A stretch of DNA of 64,000 nucleotides, taken from assembly GCA_902622985.1 (NCBI GenBank), contig CACNSH010000002.1:1-64000 (forward strand), given 5' to 3'. The notes under the pieces are model-generated. The model saw only the letters and a program-made list of their open reading frames with translations, was not told the DNA's origin and did no database searches. Position numbers and translations under genes: made by a program. Shown here piece by piece: positions 34,283 to 43,279 of the stretch. The number at the start of each line of letters is the position of its first letter. Within the stretch, counting starts at the first letter, position 1. Origin of the DNA: an uncultured Pelagibacteraceae bacterium (GTDB lineage: Bacteria; Pseudomonadota; Alphaproteobacteria; Pelagibacterales; AG-422-B15).

Positions 34283-35077
34283 CTAAAAATTACTTTGGTT
34301 TCTGAAAAAGATAGTCAAAAATACAATGAAATTTAGAACTATAAAAAATGCCAATAATGGGTTACCACCATCGGGAAATGTCACACTTCCAACTAACATT
34401 GCACAAAAGAACATCGTTCCTGCAACTGCACTCATTGATACTAAAACTCCACTCAGTCCAGCTCTGAACTGATAAACAAGAGCAATCAGTATAGCTATGT
34501 TTATCATAGTTATTCCTAATACACTGTGTTCAGATTGAGGATTGCTTTCTAATAGTGGAGATTGCTCAATAAAACCGCCTGGATATATGAAGTAAGAAAC
34601 AACATTAAACAGCACTGCGGCAATTGCAATATATCCCATGATTTGAGTTGTTTTGTCAGTAACTCCAAACGGAGTTCCAGCTTTCTCAATTGCAAGTGGA
34701 TAACCAGCTCTAAATCTTGCTATGGCTAATAGCACAAACAAAATTATCCATGCATAAAGACCGGTATAGTTTTCTCCACCGCTTAGCTGCAATGACATCG
34801 CAACCCATATTAATTGAAGTAGGACGACAGGCAGTGCATAAGCAAAAAATGCCCTCTCTAACCCTTTGAAACCCATATATAGAATGCCTACATAGGCTAC
34901 AAAATTAACCGCTCCAAACCAATTTAAGAAAAATTCTGTAGTTAAGTTATCTTCGAATGTTGGATATCGATCAATCATGTAATCATAATTGAACATCATT
35001 ATGCATCCATAAACGAAGAATATAAGGCCTGAAATAAACATACAGGCTTTAATTACGTTATCATCTGTTTTAAACAT
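34283..35077 (-). CDS. Seven- or eight-span membrane protein, unknown
   Basis: A 264-residue membrane protein with about eight hydrophobic segments, which look like two related halves. The second half (from TTQIMGYIAIAAVLFN) ends in GNPLLAFFIVLNFIVFLTIFF and resembles the smaller downstream protein. No catalytic motif is evident. It has its own upstream region, divergent from livH, and probably forms a two-gene operon with the following gene. Confidence 0.65.
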   Translation of the reverse strand: MFKTDDNVIKACMFISGLIFFVYGCIMMFNYDYMIDRYPTFEDNLTTEFFLNWFGAVNFVAYVGILYMGFKGLERAFFAYALPVVLLQLIWVAMSLQLSGGENYTGLYAWIILFVLLAIARFRAGYPLAIEKAGTPFGVTDKTTQIMGYIAIAAVLFNVVSYFIYPGGFIEQSPLLESNPQSEHSVLGITMINIAILIALVYQFRAGLSGVLVSMSAVAGTMFFCAMLVGSVTFPDGGNPLLAFFIVLNFIVFLTIFFRNQSNF

Positions 35078-35245
35078 ATAACCCCCTATAATTGTTATAT
35101 GATCGGAAGGTTAATTATTTATTTCTTTGTTAGAAAGTGAATTTTTTATATAAAGTGACTAATTTTTATAACTTGTTATCTTGGTAAATATATATTTAAT
35201 AAAAATTTGATAATTACTTAAAGTAAAATATTAGAATTATAATTT

Positions 35246-36127
35246 ATGCAATTGATTCAATTAATAATTGATGGTGTGGCCTCAGGATGCATATATGGAC
35301 TGGTGGCATTAGGATTTGTCTTAATTTACAAAGCTACAGAAACCATCAATTTTGCTCAAGGCGATATTCTTATGCTCGGAGCATTTGTGGCCTACTCACT
35401 TATTGGAATTTTAGGCATGGACTACCTCACTGGATTCGCTCTTACTGTTTTAATTATTGCTGTATTTGGGTTTTTCCTTGATGCCGTTGTAGTGAGACAG
35501 ATTATTGGGCAGCCTGCATTTGCTACCGTAATGCTAACTATCGGTTTAGGTTTTATTTTTAGAGGATTTGCATCAATTTACTGGGGCACAGACATATTTT
35601 CATTTAGTACACCTTTCTCTGGAAAAATAACTGAATTTAACGGTCTTATAATTTCCTACGTAAACCTCTCTATAATAATTGGGACTGCAATTCTAATGTC
35701 TGCACTTTATTTCTTTTTTACATTTTCAAAAATTGGTGTGGCAATGAGAGCGTCTTCAGAAAACCAATTAGCTGCTTACTATATGGGAATACCGGTTAAA
35801 TTTATTTTTTCATTAATATGGTCAATTTCTGCAGGAGTTGCCGCTGTAGCGGGTGTACTACTCGCTCCAATTACATTGGTAGATACATCAATATCATTGA
35901 TTGGTTTAAAAGCATTTGCTGCAGCTGTTCTAGGAGGATTTGGATCAATACCTGGAGCAATTGTTGGAGGCATTATAATAGGTATTGTCGAACAATTATG
36001 TGGAACTTACGAAAATTATTTGTTTGAAGGAGTGAGAGAAATATCTGCTTACCTCGTTCTTATCTTGACATTAATTATTTATCCAAGAGGTTTGTTCTCA
36101 GATAAAGCTGAGGTCAAAAAAGTTTAA
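35246..36127 (+). CDS. livH: Branched-chain amino acid-type ABC permease LivH
   Basis: A 293-residue permease of the LivH family with about eight spans. It begins LIQLIIDGVASGCIYGLVALGFVLIYKATE, has the NFAQGDILMLGAF motif, and the ASSENQLAAYYMGIPV loop for ATPase contact, then LKAFAAAVLGGFGSIPGA. Transports amino acids or related compounds (amides, urea). Stop and start of livH/livM overlap at one base. Confidence 0.9.
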   Translation: MQLIQLIIDGVASGCIYGLVALGFVLIYKATETINFAQGDILMLGAFVAYSLIGILGMDYLTGFALTVLIIAVFGFFLDAVVVRQIIGQPAFATVMLTIGLGFIFRGFASIYWGTDIFSFSTPFSGKITEFNGLIISYVNLSIIIGTAILMSALYFFFTFSKIGVAMRASSENQLAAYYMGIPVKFIFSLIWSISAGVAAVAGVLLAPITLVDTSISLIGLKAFAAAVLGGFGSIPGAIVGGIIIGIVEQLCGTYENYLFEGVREISAYLVLILTLIIYPRGLFSDKAEVKKV

Positions 36128-37200
36128 TGAGATTTATTTTTAAAACTAAATATTCACAAGATATAAATATTGCAAAACATAACGGTGATCGTTTTTGGTA
36201 TTCACTGCTTATTTTAATCATGGTTGCGTTACCGCTTGTATTAGATGATTTTTACTTAGGTGAAATCTCATATATTTGCATTCTATCCATTGCTGGTATT
36301 GGTTTAATGATATTATCTGGATACACAGGTCTTGCATCCTTAGGTCATGCCGCGTTTTTAGGAGTTGGCGCTTATACTCATGCCTTCTTACTTACGAATG
36401 GAATACCTTTTTATGCGTCAATTCCTATCGTAATAGTTGTTTCATTTCTAGTAGGTGCAGCAATTGGAATACCAATCCTACGCTTAACAGGGATGTATTT
36501 AGCTATCGCAACATTAGCCTTAGGCTTTATTGCGGAACATGTTTTTATAAAATGGGAACACTTTACAGGCGGCAACAGAGGGTTGCCTGTGCCTCAACCA
36601 GAATTCTTGGGTATGAGTTTCTATGACAGTGTTTTCTTTTATTATGTCTGCCTTGTCTTTCTTATTGCAGCGATGTTTGCGGCAATCAATATACTAAGAT
36701 CACCAACTGGGAGAGCGTTTGTTGCTATTCGAGACAGTGAAATAGCAGCACAAAGTTTAGGCGTTAACTTAGGTCTCTATAAAGCTTTATCATTTGCTAT
36801 TTCTGGTGCTTTTACTGGATTAGCAGGTGCATTACTTGCTCATTACATTGGTTACTTAGCTCCAGATATATTTAATATCTTTTTATCTTTAACGTTACTT
36901 TTACTTATCGTTGTTGGTGGTATGGGAAGTTTACATGGAACAGTGTTTGGAGCGATATTCGTTGGCTTCTTACCGCAATTAATTGCCATCTGTCGTGACT
37001 ATTTACCAAGTTCTATTGGCTCACAGCCAGGTCTTGAGCCAATGTTGTTTGGATTGATACTTGTATTCTTTATATTGTACGAACCACTTGGGATTTATGG
37101 AAGATGGATGAAAATAAAGTTATTCTTTGAACTGTTTCCTACCTACAAAAGACAAACATTTAAAAAACAAAAAGTATTTACTAAATCGGACCGAGTATAA
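36127..37200 (+). CDS. livM: Branched-chain amino acid-type ABC permease LivM
   Basis: A 357-residue second permease. Family motifs are GYTGLASLGHAAFLGVGAYTHAF, LRLTGMYLAIATLALGFI, GRAFVAIRDSEIAAQSLGVN (ATPase loop) and GGMGSLHGTVFGAIFV. The C-terminus is a basic tail of about 30 residues. Partner of LivH. Confidence 0.9.
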   Translation: MRFIFKTKYSQDINIAKHNGDRFWYSLLILIMVALPLVLDDFYLGEISYICILSIAGIGLMILSGYTGLASLGHAAFLGVGAYTHAFLLTNGIPFYASIPIVIVVSFLVGAAIGIPILRLTGMYLAIATLALGFIAEHVFIKWEHFTGGNRGLPVPQPEFLGMSFYDSVFFYYVCLVFLIAAMFAAINILRSPTGRAFVAIRDSEIAAQSLGVNLGLYKALSFAISGAFTGLAGALLAHYIGYLAPDIFNIFLSLTLLLLIVVGGMGSLHGTVFGAIFVGFLPQLIAICRDYLPSSIGSQPGLEPMLFGLILVFFILYEPLGIYGRWMKIKLFFELFPTYKRQTFKKQKVFTKSDRV

Positions 37201-37958
37201 TGAGTTTGTTTGAAGTAAAAAATATCACTGTAGCATTTGGAGGAGTAAAAGCCCTTAATGATGTATCGTTCGGTGTCGACAAAGGTGAAATATTTACAAT
37301 AATTGGTCCAAACGGAGCAGGTAAATCAACACTCTTCAATGTAATTAGTAGAATCTATGAGCCAAGCAAAGGTGAGATATATTTTGAAAATCAAAACATC
37401 TCAAAAACTAAACCTCACAATATATCAAAGCTTGGAATAGCAAGAACATTTCAAAATTTAGAATTATTTGAAAATGCAACCGTTCTACAAAACTTACTCC
37501 TTGGACGACATATTTATAAAAGAACAAATATTTTATCTGAAGTATTTTTTACACCTAGTGCCCGTAAGCAAGAACATGAATATAGGCTTAAAGTTGAGGA
37601 AGTAATTGACTTTCTAGACCTTCAACATTACCGAGATACACTTATAAACGGCCTTCCCTACGGTGTTCGCAAAAATGTTGAACTTGCAAGAGCTCTTTGC
37701 ACTGATCCAAAATTACTTCTATTAGATGAACCGTCATCAGGATTAACAAATGAGGAAACAATTGATCTTGGCTTTTGGATAAAAGATATCCAATCTTTAT
37801 TAGGAATTACCATTATTATGATTGAACACGACATGAGTTTTGTAAATAAAGTGTCAGATCGTATACTTGCACTTAATTACGGTAAGATACTTGCATCTGG
37901 TCTACCTGAGGAAATTAAAAATAATGCAGATGTTAAGCAAGCCTATATGGGGGAATGA
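37200..37958 (+). CDS. livG: Branched-chain amino acid-type ABC ATPase LivG
   Basis: A 252-residue ATPase with Walker A GPNGAGKSTLFNVIS, signature LPYGVRKNVELARAL (the LivG variant of LSGGQ), Walker B LLLLDEPSSGLT and switch His in IEHDMSFV. It ends in AYMGE, the usual LivG-type tail. The second ATPase LivF and the binding protein are missing from the window. The last codons and the stop form the first copy of a repeated core (see repeats). Confidence 0.9.
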   Translation: MSLFEVKNITVAFGGVKALNDVSFGVDKGEIFTIIGPNGAGKSTLFNVISRIYEPSKGEIYFENQNISKTKPHNISKLGIARTFQNLELFENATVLQNLLLGRHIYKRTNILSEVFFTPSARKQEHEYRLKVEEVIDFLDLQHYRDTLINGLPYGVRKNVELARALCTDPKLLLLDEPSSGLTNEETIDLGFWIKDIQSLLGITIIMIEHDMSFVNKVSDRILALNYGKILASGLPEEIKNNADVKQAYMGE

Positions 37959-38084
37959 CTTCCCCTAACCCATTGATAAGACTCAACTTTTAACCCTTAC
38001 TTTTTGTACCTTTTCTAAATTTGGAAATGATTTCAATGCCTTACAAGTGTATAAGCGCCTATTAGGTCGCCTACTCCTTAGATT
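37942..38084. repeat. End-sequence A, copy 1, overlapping the livG stop
   Basis: A 143-bp sequence aligned without gaps to 41000-41142, with about 124 identical positions counted by hand (87%). It starts with the core CCTATATGGGGGA, which includes the last livG codons, and ends CCTTAGATT. A small hairpin, GGGGAA-TGAC-TTCCCC, lies just after the core. The motif TAAGCGCCTATTAGGT occurs about 110 bp in. Confidence 0.85.
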
Positions 38085-38105
38085 GGAACTATAGATTACT
38101 GATAA

Positions 38106-40790
38106 TTAGAATAATTTACGAAGCTTTAAGGCACCAAATGTTTGAGAAACATTTTCAGATAAATCATATCCTGCATGAGCGTCAAAAAAAAGATTATTAT
38201 CTAAATCAATGAATACACCTGATTTTATTTTTCCTGTAATAGTTGTATCTTCGTCGCTTTTTGTAGTGAGCTTTGACTGACCAATTAAATTCTGTTTTGT
38301 ATCTGGATTATCAAGATAGCTAAAAATTTCAATTCCAACACTGGAATAAGGTAAATATTTATCACTATTATTTTTAAAATCCCATGAAATTGAGCTTGTA
38401 GCATCTACAATTAATGCATGCGCATCGCTACTACCAACAGATAAATTTAAACTGTTTGCACCAGTTTCGGAAAAGCTATCACGGTGTGAATATATATAAC
38501 CTATTCCAAAAGAATTATTTAAGTCACCTCTAGCTAAATCACTTTCAGGAGTAAAATTGTAACTTCCTCTAATAGAAAATCCATACGTATCATAACTTGA
38601 TGACGCCGTTCTATTTATAGCACCAAATTTTAAGTAACGCTTACTGTCAAAATCACCAATATTTAAAGATGCCTCCAAAGTTACTGACTCCTGTTGGTCA
38701 ATTGATTTGTGCAAATATGGCGATACAGCATACAGCTTATAATTAGAAACACCCTCGTTATTATCACTAGTAATCTCGCCATCCTGATACGTAAAAGCAA
38801 TTCCAGTTGTTTGGTCATCAGATTTTGTGTCATATCCAAAAATCAGGCCTATAAAACTATCTTCATATCCGTTTACACCAATATCTGTTATGTCATTTTG
38901 ATCTTTTTCACCACCGTAGAAAGTTCCCCAGCTTCCTGTTTGACCTATACCTTTGAATAAATCTTGAAACGAGTCATATGAAACATCGCTAAGAATATTT
39001 GATGCGGATGCAAGCTTAATTTCATTTGAATATAAAGAACTATTGAGTGCTACAATTCGCTGATTAATATAGTTTGCGTTAGAAGAACTAATCTGAGCAT
39101 TTAATTTATTGCTCGCACTTGTATGGTTGAAATCCAGACTTTCAATTGCTGAATTATAACTGCTCCCTGACAGTCCATTAATTGCACTAACAACAGTTGA
39201 CAAATCTCCAGATGCGGAAAGATCATTGAAATAAGATGTTAAATTGTCAAAATTTGTTGAATTTGAACTACTGCATGTCAATGTAAAGCTTAGAGAAGTT
39301 GATCCATATGTTACTGAGGGTGCAGTACAATTAGTAGCAACTACACTAGAGAATGTTCCAGATATGCTTCCTGCAGTTAAGAAATTGAATGTTTGTGATG
39401 AATATGATCCAGATGAAGGTATTATCCTTAAAGTTCCATCTAATGCTGCAGCACCGCTTATAATTAACTTGTCTGTATTGCCTGAGGTATCTACTTCTAT
39501 GTTTAATGTGCTAGAACCACCCTGGGTATAATTTCCTGCTATATTAAGCGTTCCTATTGAGTTTCCTGGTGCAACTGTGCCATTATTTGTGACAGTACCT
39601 GAAGTACCTATTCCTTCTAATATTGCACCCGAGTCAACAGTTACTTCTGATTGTGAGGAAATACCATCAATAGATAATGTACCAGCTTTGATTTCAGTTC
39701 CTAAAGTATGAAGATTCGTGCCAGTTATACTTGTACTACCCGTTCCAACCTTAACTAATTTGGTCTGAGTGTCAGTAATAGTTGTTGTGTAAGTGGAGTC
39801 ATCTGTTCCACCGATAACAACATTGGCATATGGAAAAAGCTGAATTAAACGTTCTGTATCTTCTGTGTCAACTTCAGAGAATGATCTTAATAATTCTCCT
39901 GTATCAAGAGACAAAACTTTATATGTATCTCCTCCAGCCCTAAAAATATAAGTTCGATCAATACCTGATATTGCTTGTACATAGCTAGTAATTGATCCAG
40001 CTGATGCATTTAGTACTGTTTCAGTTCCTGTAGATTTATCTATGGATATAAAATTATTATTTGATTTAATTCCATACATTTGAGAGTTAATTGGATCAAA
40101 TGATATAGCGACAATATTTGTATCCAAATCAACTGAACTTGTTGTGCCATCTGTAAGACTTATACTGTATAATTTACCTCCGCCTCTATCAAAGACATAT
40201 GCAGTTCTATTTACTGGATCAACAGCAGATATTCCACCAGCTTGCCAGGATTCTAAGCCAGATCCAATTCCTGTTTTTATTGTTGTAAGAGAAGAATTTG
40301 CAACATTGACACTTAACAAAGAATTTGTTCCACTTGTTGCATTTCCTTCCCCGTCAAGTGTTTGAACAGTTCTTCTTACAATTAATTTATTATCAATAGT
40401 ATCGAAACCCACCACAAAATCATTCTCAGTGAGTCCTAAAAAAGAAGTGGATCCGTCACTTTTAGAAACAGAAACTATATCTTCTGTATCGGAATTATTT
40501 GGATTAGCTGCTCTTAGGAAAAATTTACCAGTTATGGGGTCACCTTCAGCGCCCATTGAGCCAACTGTACTTAGATTCACACCAGCAGTCAGCGCACCTA
40601 AACCATTAAATGTTGCTGTTTGACCAAGATTTGAAAATGAATAAGTAGTTGTATTTACTGTTCCAAATTTTTGACCAACATTAGCTCCTCCTCCGACATT
40701 ACTGAATGAAATTAGTCCATATTGATTTTCGGCAATTAAAGTTGATGAAAGCCATAGTATAATTAATGCAATTAGATTTAATAGTTTCAT
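38106..40790 (-). CDS. Autotransporter-type secreted protein
   Basis: An 894-residue type V secretion protein. A signal peptide (MKLLNLIALIILWLSSTLIA) comes first. About 350 residues of repeated short strands follow, possibly propeller-like (AVDPVNRTAYVFD, SFDPINSQMYGI). A passenger-associated beta-helix repeat comes next (VTNNGTVAPGNSIGTLNIAGN, NIEVDTSGNTDKLIISG), and a C-terminal beta-barrel of about 270 residues ends in Phe (LKLRKLF). Probably displayed or released at the cell surface. It is the only gene in the first of two tandem end-sequence-bounded units. Confidence 0.85.
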   Translation of the reverse strand: MKLLNLIALIILWLSSTLIAENQYGLISFSNVGGGANVGQKFGTVNTTTYSFSNLGQTATFNGLGALTAGVNLSTVGSMGAEGDPITGKFFLRAANPNNSDTEDIVSVSKSDGSTSFLGLTENDFVVGFDTIDNKLIVRRTVQTLDGEGNATSGTNSLLSVNVANSSLTTIKTGIGSGLESWQAGGISAVDPVNRTAYVFDRGGGKLYSISLTDGTTSSVDLDTNIVAISFDPINSQMYGIKSNNNFISIDKSTGTETVLNASAGSITSYVQAISGIDRTYIFRAGGDTYKVLSLDTGELLRSFSEVDTEDTERLIQLFPYANVVIGGTDDSTYTTTITDTQTKLVKVGTGSTSITGTNLHTLGTEIKAGTLSIDGISSQSEVTVDSGAILEGIGTSGTVTNNGTVAPGNSIGTLNIAGNYTQGGSSTLNIEVDTSGNTDKLIISGAAALDGTLRIIPSSGSYSSQTFNFLTAGSISGTFSSVVATNCTAPSVTYGSTSLSFTLTCSSSNSTNFDNLTSYFNDLSASGDLSTVVSAINGLSGSSYNSAIESLDFNHTSASNKLNAQISSSNANYINQRIVALNSSLYSNEIKLASASNILSDVSYDSFQDLFKGIGQTGSWGTFYGGEKDQNDITDIGVNGYEDSFIGLIFGYDTKSDDQTTGIAFTYQDGEITSDNNEGVSNYKLYAVSPYLHKSIDQQESVTLEASLNIGDFDSKRYLKFGAINRTASSSYDTYGFSIRGSYNFTPESDLARGDLNNSFGIGYIYSHRDSFSETGANSLNLSVGSSDAHALIVDATSSISWDFKNNSDKYLPYSSVGIEIFSYLDNPDTKQNLIGQSKLTTKSDEDTTITGKIKSGVFIDLDNNLFFDAHAGYDLSENVSQTFGALKLRKLF

Positions 40791-40869
40791 AGTATAAACA
40801 TCATTTAGTCTAAAAAAGTTAACCTAACATAAAAATTAAAAATATTAAATTTCTTAAATTTAATAACAA

Positions 40870-41142
40870 TTTAAGCGCCTAAAAGGTCTACATACCCTCA
40901 TGCACAACTAACTACAGCTGCTTACATCAATAGACATAAGTGTAGTGTTTTTCTTTGTGTACCTTTGTGTTATAGTTGTAATCAATTGTAAAAATAAAAC
41001 CTACATGGGGGAGTAATTTCCTCTAACCCATTGATTAGACTCAGCTTTTAACCCCTACTTTTTGTATCTTTTCTAAATTTATAAATAATTTCAATACCTT
41101 AAACATTTATAAGCGCCTATAAGGTAGCCTACTCCTTAGATT
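40870..41142. repeat. Joined end-sequences B (copy 1) and A (copy 2)
   Basis: The only complete B-core-A junction. B1 (40870-41000) aligns without gaps to 41839-41969 (about 69% identical by hand count); A2 (41000-41142) aligns to 37942-38084. Both ends hold an AAGCGCCTA-type motif. This also accounts for the gene-free stretch 40791-41128. The core is CCTACATGGGGGAGTAA. Confidence 0.85.
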
Positions 41143-41326
41143 TTACAGAAAGAATATCTGGATCTTTTTGAAGTGACACATCTGCATACCTTAAGGCTTG
41201 TCCATCTAATTTTACAGCGGTCATAACAATCTCTTTGTCTTTCTTAAATTTTTCTGGCAGATCAAATAGAAATAGAGATCTATTAGAAACCCAATGTAAT
41301 ATTTCTTCTTTTGTCATTTCACGCAT
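41129..41326 (-). CDS. Small DUF4116-like protein
   Basis: A 65-residue soluble protein. Its C-terminal half (KDKEIVMTAVKLDGQALRYAD, written in part) matches one DUF4116 repeat, a helical unit usually found many times in long proteins. The N-terminal half has EEILHWVSNRSLFLFD. Function unknown. Its stop codon lies inside end-sequence A copy 2. Confidence 0.6.
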   Translation of the reverse strand: MREMTKEEILHWVSNRSLFLFDLPEKFKKDKEIVMTAVKLDGQALRYADVSLQKDPDILSVKSKE

Positions 41327-41356
41327 ATAAAACTTATCCTCCGATAAAATTAGGTT

Positions 41357-41719
41357 TTATTTTTTCTTTTTTTTCTTAATTGTTTTTTTCTTTTTTTTCT
41401 TAATTGTTTTTTTCTTTTTTTTTGTTTTTATAGATTTTTTTTTTAATTTATTTCTTTTTTTTTCACTTTTCTCAATTTCTATGTCGCGTAATGCTTCTAA
41501 ATACTCGTCAGATTTTGTATATCTACTCGCTTCCATAGCTTCTCGAATACCTCTATTTGCAGGACTTACCCATGGATTTCCATATGGTTCATATTTTGGA
41601 AAAATATCTTCTTCTTCATCATCAAAATAACCAGAAATATAGAGCACCATCAGAATAAATAATGCAAATGAAAAGATTAGAATAATTAAACTTCCCGCTG
41701 TGATGTCAGTGATATCCAT
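41357..41719 (-). CDS. Single-span membrane protein with polylysine repeat tail
   Basis: A 120-residue protein with one N-terminal membrane helix (LIILIFSFALFILMVLYI), an acidic DDEEEDIF patch, a YGNPWVSPANRGIREA segment, and a C-terminus in which TIKKKKKK is repeated twice after a similar lysine block. The tail is encoded by a 24-bp tandem repeat, so repeat number could vary by slippage. The cytosolic lysines could bind nucleic acid or acidic lipids. Family unknown. Confidence 0.6.
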   Translation of the reverse strand: MDITDITAGSLIILIFSFALFILMVLYISGYFDDEEEDIFPKYEPYGNPWVSPANRGIREAMEASRYTKSDEYLEALRDIEIEKSEKKRNKLKKKSIKTKKKKKTIKKKKKKTIKKKKKK

Positions 41720-41838
41720 TGCTAGATTATAATTTTTTTAATCTTCTCTATCATTACATCATTATCAATAGAAACTGCGTAATCAAGGAGTTTTTTCTTT
41801 ATTTCCAAATAAACCAAACATTAGAATTAGTACTTTAT

Positions 41839-41981
41839 TTTAAGCGCCCAAAAGGTCGACGTACACTTATGCACAACAGTTTACAGATGTATACAGATAT
41901 AGACAACAATTCAAAAAAAAATTAATGTTACCAATGTGTTACAATTGTATTCAATTGTAAAAATTAAACCTATATGGGGGA
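41839..41981. repeat. End-sequence B, copy 2, with core
   Basis: 131 bp of B followed by the third core, CCTATATGGGGGAGTAA. Downstream the similarity stops and the membrane-protein gene at 41986 ends, so A is absent. The stretch 41720-41838 before it has no gene or clear motif. Confidence 0.85.
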
Positions 41982-41985
41982 GTAA

Positions 41986-42780
41986 TTAAATAATTAAAAT
42001 AATATAGAACATCCAAACTGGGATAAATAATATCCAATATCCGTACATCCACATCATTCCAACTACTCCACCCCAATCATTGCTTTCAAAAGATACTTTT
42101 CGATCATTAATTGAGCTTTTTAATTCCACATTAACTTTTGATAGATCTATACTAAACTCTTGAGCTTTAATTTCAGAATTTGAGTTAATTCTCTGTGTAA
42201 TTGACTTTAAATGTAAGATTTGCCAAGGGAGATATAATACACCAAAGACTATATTAATGATGATTAGTGACTGATGGGCATTTGATACATCCAAACTAAG
42301 CATAATTATACTTAAAATTGTATTAATGAAAAATATTACAAACCAACCAAATTCTTCATAAAAGTAAAAACGTTCATATTTCAAAAGAATTGCTCCCCAG
42401 CAAAAAAACTGTGAAACAATTACCTGAATAACCATTAACCAGGAAATTAAATCAACATACATATATTGATCAGAATTAATAATTCTGAGCACATAACTAA
42501 ACATATAGATATATGTCACCTCAACAATGGTTACTAAAAATCGTGTCACAAATACTGAAGAAAGAACTGAGTCAATGATTACCGATTTTGAAGCATAATT
42601 TACAGGAAACAAACATCTGAATGCAGAGACTGAAATTAAAATAAAAGCAGGAATAAAAAGAAATGGATCATCTATTTTCGTTAACTTTAAAGATAACCAT
42701 ACTAATAATAAATTAGTGACCACTCCCACTCTGATTCCATAAAGAAAATATTTATATATGTTAGTTGTATTTGCTACCAT
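41986..42780 (-). CDS. Multi-span membrane protein coupled to the pilin operon
   Basis: A 264-residue membrane protein with about seven hydrophobic spans (FLLVWLSLKL-type starts, YMYVDLISWLMVIQVIVSQF, YLPWQILHL) and a soluble loop near residues 200-235. Not recognised. Its ATG overlaps the stop of the last pilin gene by 7 nt, so it is probably made with the pilins and may help pilus assembly or membrane insertion. Confidence 0.65.
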   Translation of the reverse strand: MVANTTNIYKYFLYGIRVGVVTNLLLVWLSLKLTKIDDPFLFIPAFILISVSAFRCLFPVNYASKSVIIDSVLSSVFVTRFLVTIVEVTYIYMFSYVLRIINSDQYMYVDLISWLMVIQVIVSQFFCWGAILLKYERFYFYEEFGWFVIFFINTILSIIMLSLDVSNAHQSLIIINIVFGVLYLPWQILHLKSITQRINSNSEIKAQEFSIDLSKVNVELKSSINDRKVSFESNDWGGVVGMMWMYGYWILFIPVWMFYIILII

Positions 42781-43268
42781 TTAAACCTGTCTTCTATTGC
42801 TGGTTGATCAATTTTACAACAAGTTCCAAATTTTATTGTTCTTGTGTCATTTATACCTGTCATGAAGGAGTAGCCAATTTGAGTGGATGTACACGATGTT
42901 GGTATTTGATTAGTATCAACAAAATACGTTGAGTGATCCCATGCTCCATTTAGTGGTCCATTAGGGTTTTTATATTCAGATTTCAAATATGAAGATAACC
43001 CTGAAACAAGTGTCCAAGTATTGCTGTTAAAATTTATCGTATCGTTATTTCCATCAATGTTAGTAAATGTGATATTTTGCCCATTAAGCATATTTTCACT
43101 TATTTTTAACTGAGCTGATTTACTTCTGTTGTCATGTTCTGCCTGACATGCAGTATTTTTTGAAGTTGATATGAATCCATTAAATGCAACTACCCCAACT
43201 GCCGCAAGTACTCCAATGATCGCGACAACGATGAGAAGCTCAATGAGGGTGAAGCCTTTTTCTCTCAC
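42774..43268 (-). CDS. Type IV pilin-like protein 6
   Basis: A 164-residue prepilin: short basic leader MREKG, processing site G-FTLIELL with Glu5, and the hydrophobic stem shared by all six tandem pilins. The head carries five or six cysteines (NTACQAE, TSCTSTQ, GTCCKID) that may form disulfides, and an aromatic SFMTGINDTRT stretch. Last pilin of the array. Confidence 0.9.
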   Translation of the reverse strand: MREKGFTLIELLIVVAIIGVLAAVGVVAFNGFISTSKNTACQAEHDNRSKSAQLKISENMLNGQNITFTNIDGNNDTINFNSNTWTLVSGLSSYLKSEYKNPNGPLNGAWDHSTYFVDTNQIPTSCTSTQIGYSFMTGINDTRTIKFGTCCKIDQPAIEDRFKW

Positions 43269-43279
43269 TTTCTACTAAT

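Larger units (their letters stand above)
37942..41012. mobile_element. Putative cassette 1 (A - autotransporter - B)
   Basis: The region from the core at the livG stop to the next core (41000) starts with end-sequence A and finishes with end-sequence B, with a single minus-strand gene between. Together with the next unit it fits a modular cassette inserted at the livG 3' end. No recombinase is present, so mobility is only inferred. Confidence 0.35.
41000..41982. mobile_element. Putative cassette 2 (A - two small genes - B)
   Basis: A 0.97-kb unit between the second and third cores with the same polarity as cassette 1: A at the left, minus-strand genes in the middle, B at the right. Its junction with cassette 1 is the B-core-A sequence expected if units join head to tail at the core. 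Confidence 0.35.

Noticed and set aside
35287-36626. Small plus-strand frames inside livH and livM
   Set aside because: Out-of-frame shadows with Cys/Trp-rich, non-protein-like composition.
41719-41925. Possible 68-residue gene on the plus strand
   Set aside because: It lacks any recognisable feature and its second half lies in end-sequence B, whose other copy does not preserve the frame.
37942-41985. Integron attC sites at the A and B ends
   Set aside because: No paired GTTRRRY/RYYYAAC boxes with a hairpin were found, and no integrase is in the window.
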